Assembly: GCF_013204845.1 (NCBI RefSeq)
Contig: NZ_JABMKY010000002.1
Location: 434,001-498,000 of the forward strand
DNA length: 64,000 nucleotides
Source: Paenibacillus qinlingensis
GTDB taxonomy: Bacteria > Bacillota > Bacilli > Paenibacillales > NBRC-103111
Direction of reading: 5' to 3'
Position numbers and translations under genes: made by a program. This document shows positions 63,572 through 64,000 of the stretch, piece by piece (position 1 is the stretch's first letter; every line of letters begins with the position of its first letter). The notes under the pieces were generated by a model. That model had not been told where the DNA came from and did not search any database. It saw only the letters and a program-made list of their open reading frames with translations.

Positions 63572-64000
63572 TTGGATGTTAATTTGGAGTGGTACCGCGT
63601 CTTTTATTGGACAACCCTTACGGGTAGCCTATCGAAAGCGGCCGAAGTACTGCATATCACACAAACTGCAGTGAGTCATACGATTAAGCAGTTGGAAGCA
63701 GCGCTTGGCGGACAACTTTTTTTCCGAACAGCCAAAGGTGTCACGCTAACCGTTGAAGGTGAAGTGTTATTTCGCCACGTCGAGCAGGCATTTCAATCTA
63801 TGAAAATTGGCGAAAAAGCCATCGCAGACATGCATAGCTTACATAGTGGGGAGATCAATATTGGGGCAAGCGATACGTTGTGCAAGTATTATCTTTTGCC
63901 GTATCTAGAGGCATTTCACGAACAATTTCCTGGTGTGCGAATCCGAGTTACGAACCGTACAACCCCTGAAACCATCGCACTTCTTAAGGAGGGGAAAATC
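63572..64000 (+). CDS. LysR family transcriptional regulator, cut by the window edge
   Basis: The first 143 residues are visible. LSKAAEVLHITQTAVSHTIKQLEAALGGQLFFR is the LysR helix-turn-helix, followed by the linker helix and the start of the effector domain (INIGASDTLCKYYLLPYL). It could start at TTG 63572, seven bases after GAGGT, or at ATG 63566, which is too close to that site. LysR regulators often control the divergent neighbour, here the purA-like gene 110 bp away. Confidence 0.9.
   Translation, partial: MDVNLEWYRVFYWTTLTGSLSKAAEVLHITQTAVSHTIKQLEAALGGQLFFRTAKGVTLTVEGEVLFRHVEQAFQSMKIGEKAIADMHSLHSGEINIGASDTLCKYYLLPYLEAFHEQFPGVRIRVTNRTTPETIALLKEGKI

Overview
The window reads as the chromosome of an endospore-forming Firmicute, most likely Paenibacillus or a close relative. 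The support is: two GerA-type germinant receptor operons, a CotS-like kinase, a YheC/YheD-type protein and a BclB-like collagen exosporium protein; strong GGAGG ribosome binding sites with many GTG and TTG starts; T-box and ZTP leaders; and secreted plant-polysaccharide hydrolases. It looks like ordinary accessory-rich chromosome. I see no phage, insertion sequence, CRISPR array, rRNA or tRNA.

Layout. 1-3.3 kb: end of a short-chain dehydrogenase, the collagen-like spore surface protein and a divergent spore ATP-grasp protein. 3.4-11.9 kb: a complete nitrate assimilation operon on the minus strand (nasD-nasE-nasA-nasB-nasC), preceded by a 600-bp AT-rich region with two exact GlnR/TnrA boxes. 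12.5-17.3 kb: an acetyltransferase, a GH36 alpha-galactosidase with a divergent AraC regulator, an AraC remnant and a DUF421 membrane protein. 17.6-29.5 kb: a germination region. One receptor (A-B-C) runs on the plus strand and a second (A-C-D-B) on the minus strand, continuing with short gaps into a purine permease and a CotS-like kinase. yjlC-ndh lies between them.

30-36.9 kb: a Gfo/Idh oxidoreductase, a methyltransferase, a compact cassette of Tat-exported multicopper oxidase, ZIP metal transporter and TatA with repeated near-palindromes upstream, two small proteins and a CapA lipoprotein. 37-41 kb: an arginyl-tRNA synthetase under a T-box, then a catabolite-controlled GH26 mannanase. 41-58 kb: mostly single metabolic or unknown genes (cupin, AbrB-type membrane protein, racemase, MOSC, a 1128-residue DUF4132-like protein, MTHFR-like, TIM barrel, metallo-hydrolase, leucine-rich repeat protein, glycosyltransferase, PhzF). 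57.7-64 kb: folD under a ZTP riboswitch, several exported unknowns, RidA, and a divergent purA-like/LysR pair.

How it fits together. The nas genes take up nitrate and reduce it to ammonium when nitrogen is short. The two hydrolases feed on galactosides and mannans. The Ger, Cot, Bcl and Yhe genes build the spore or wake it. The items most worth a second look are the copper oxidase/ZIP/TatA cassette and its operator-like repeats, the germination receptor/purine permease/kinase cluster, and the divergent PurA next to a LysR regulator.
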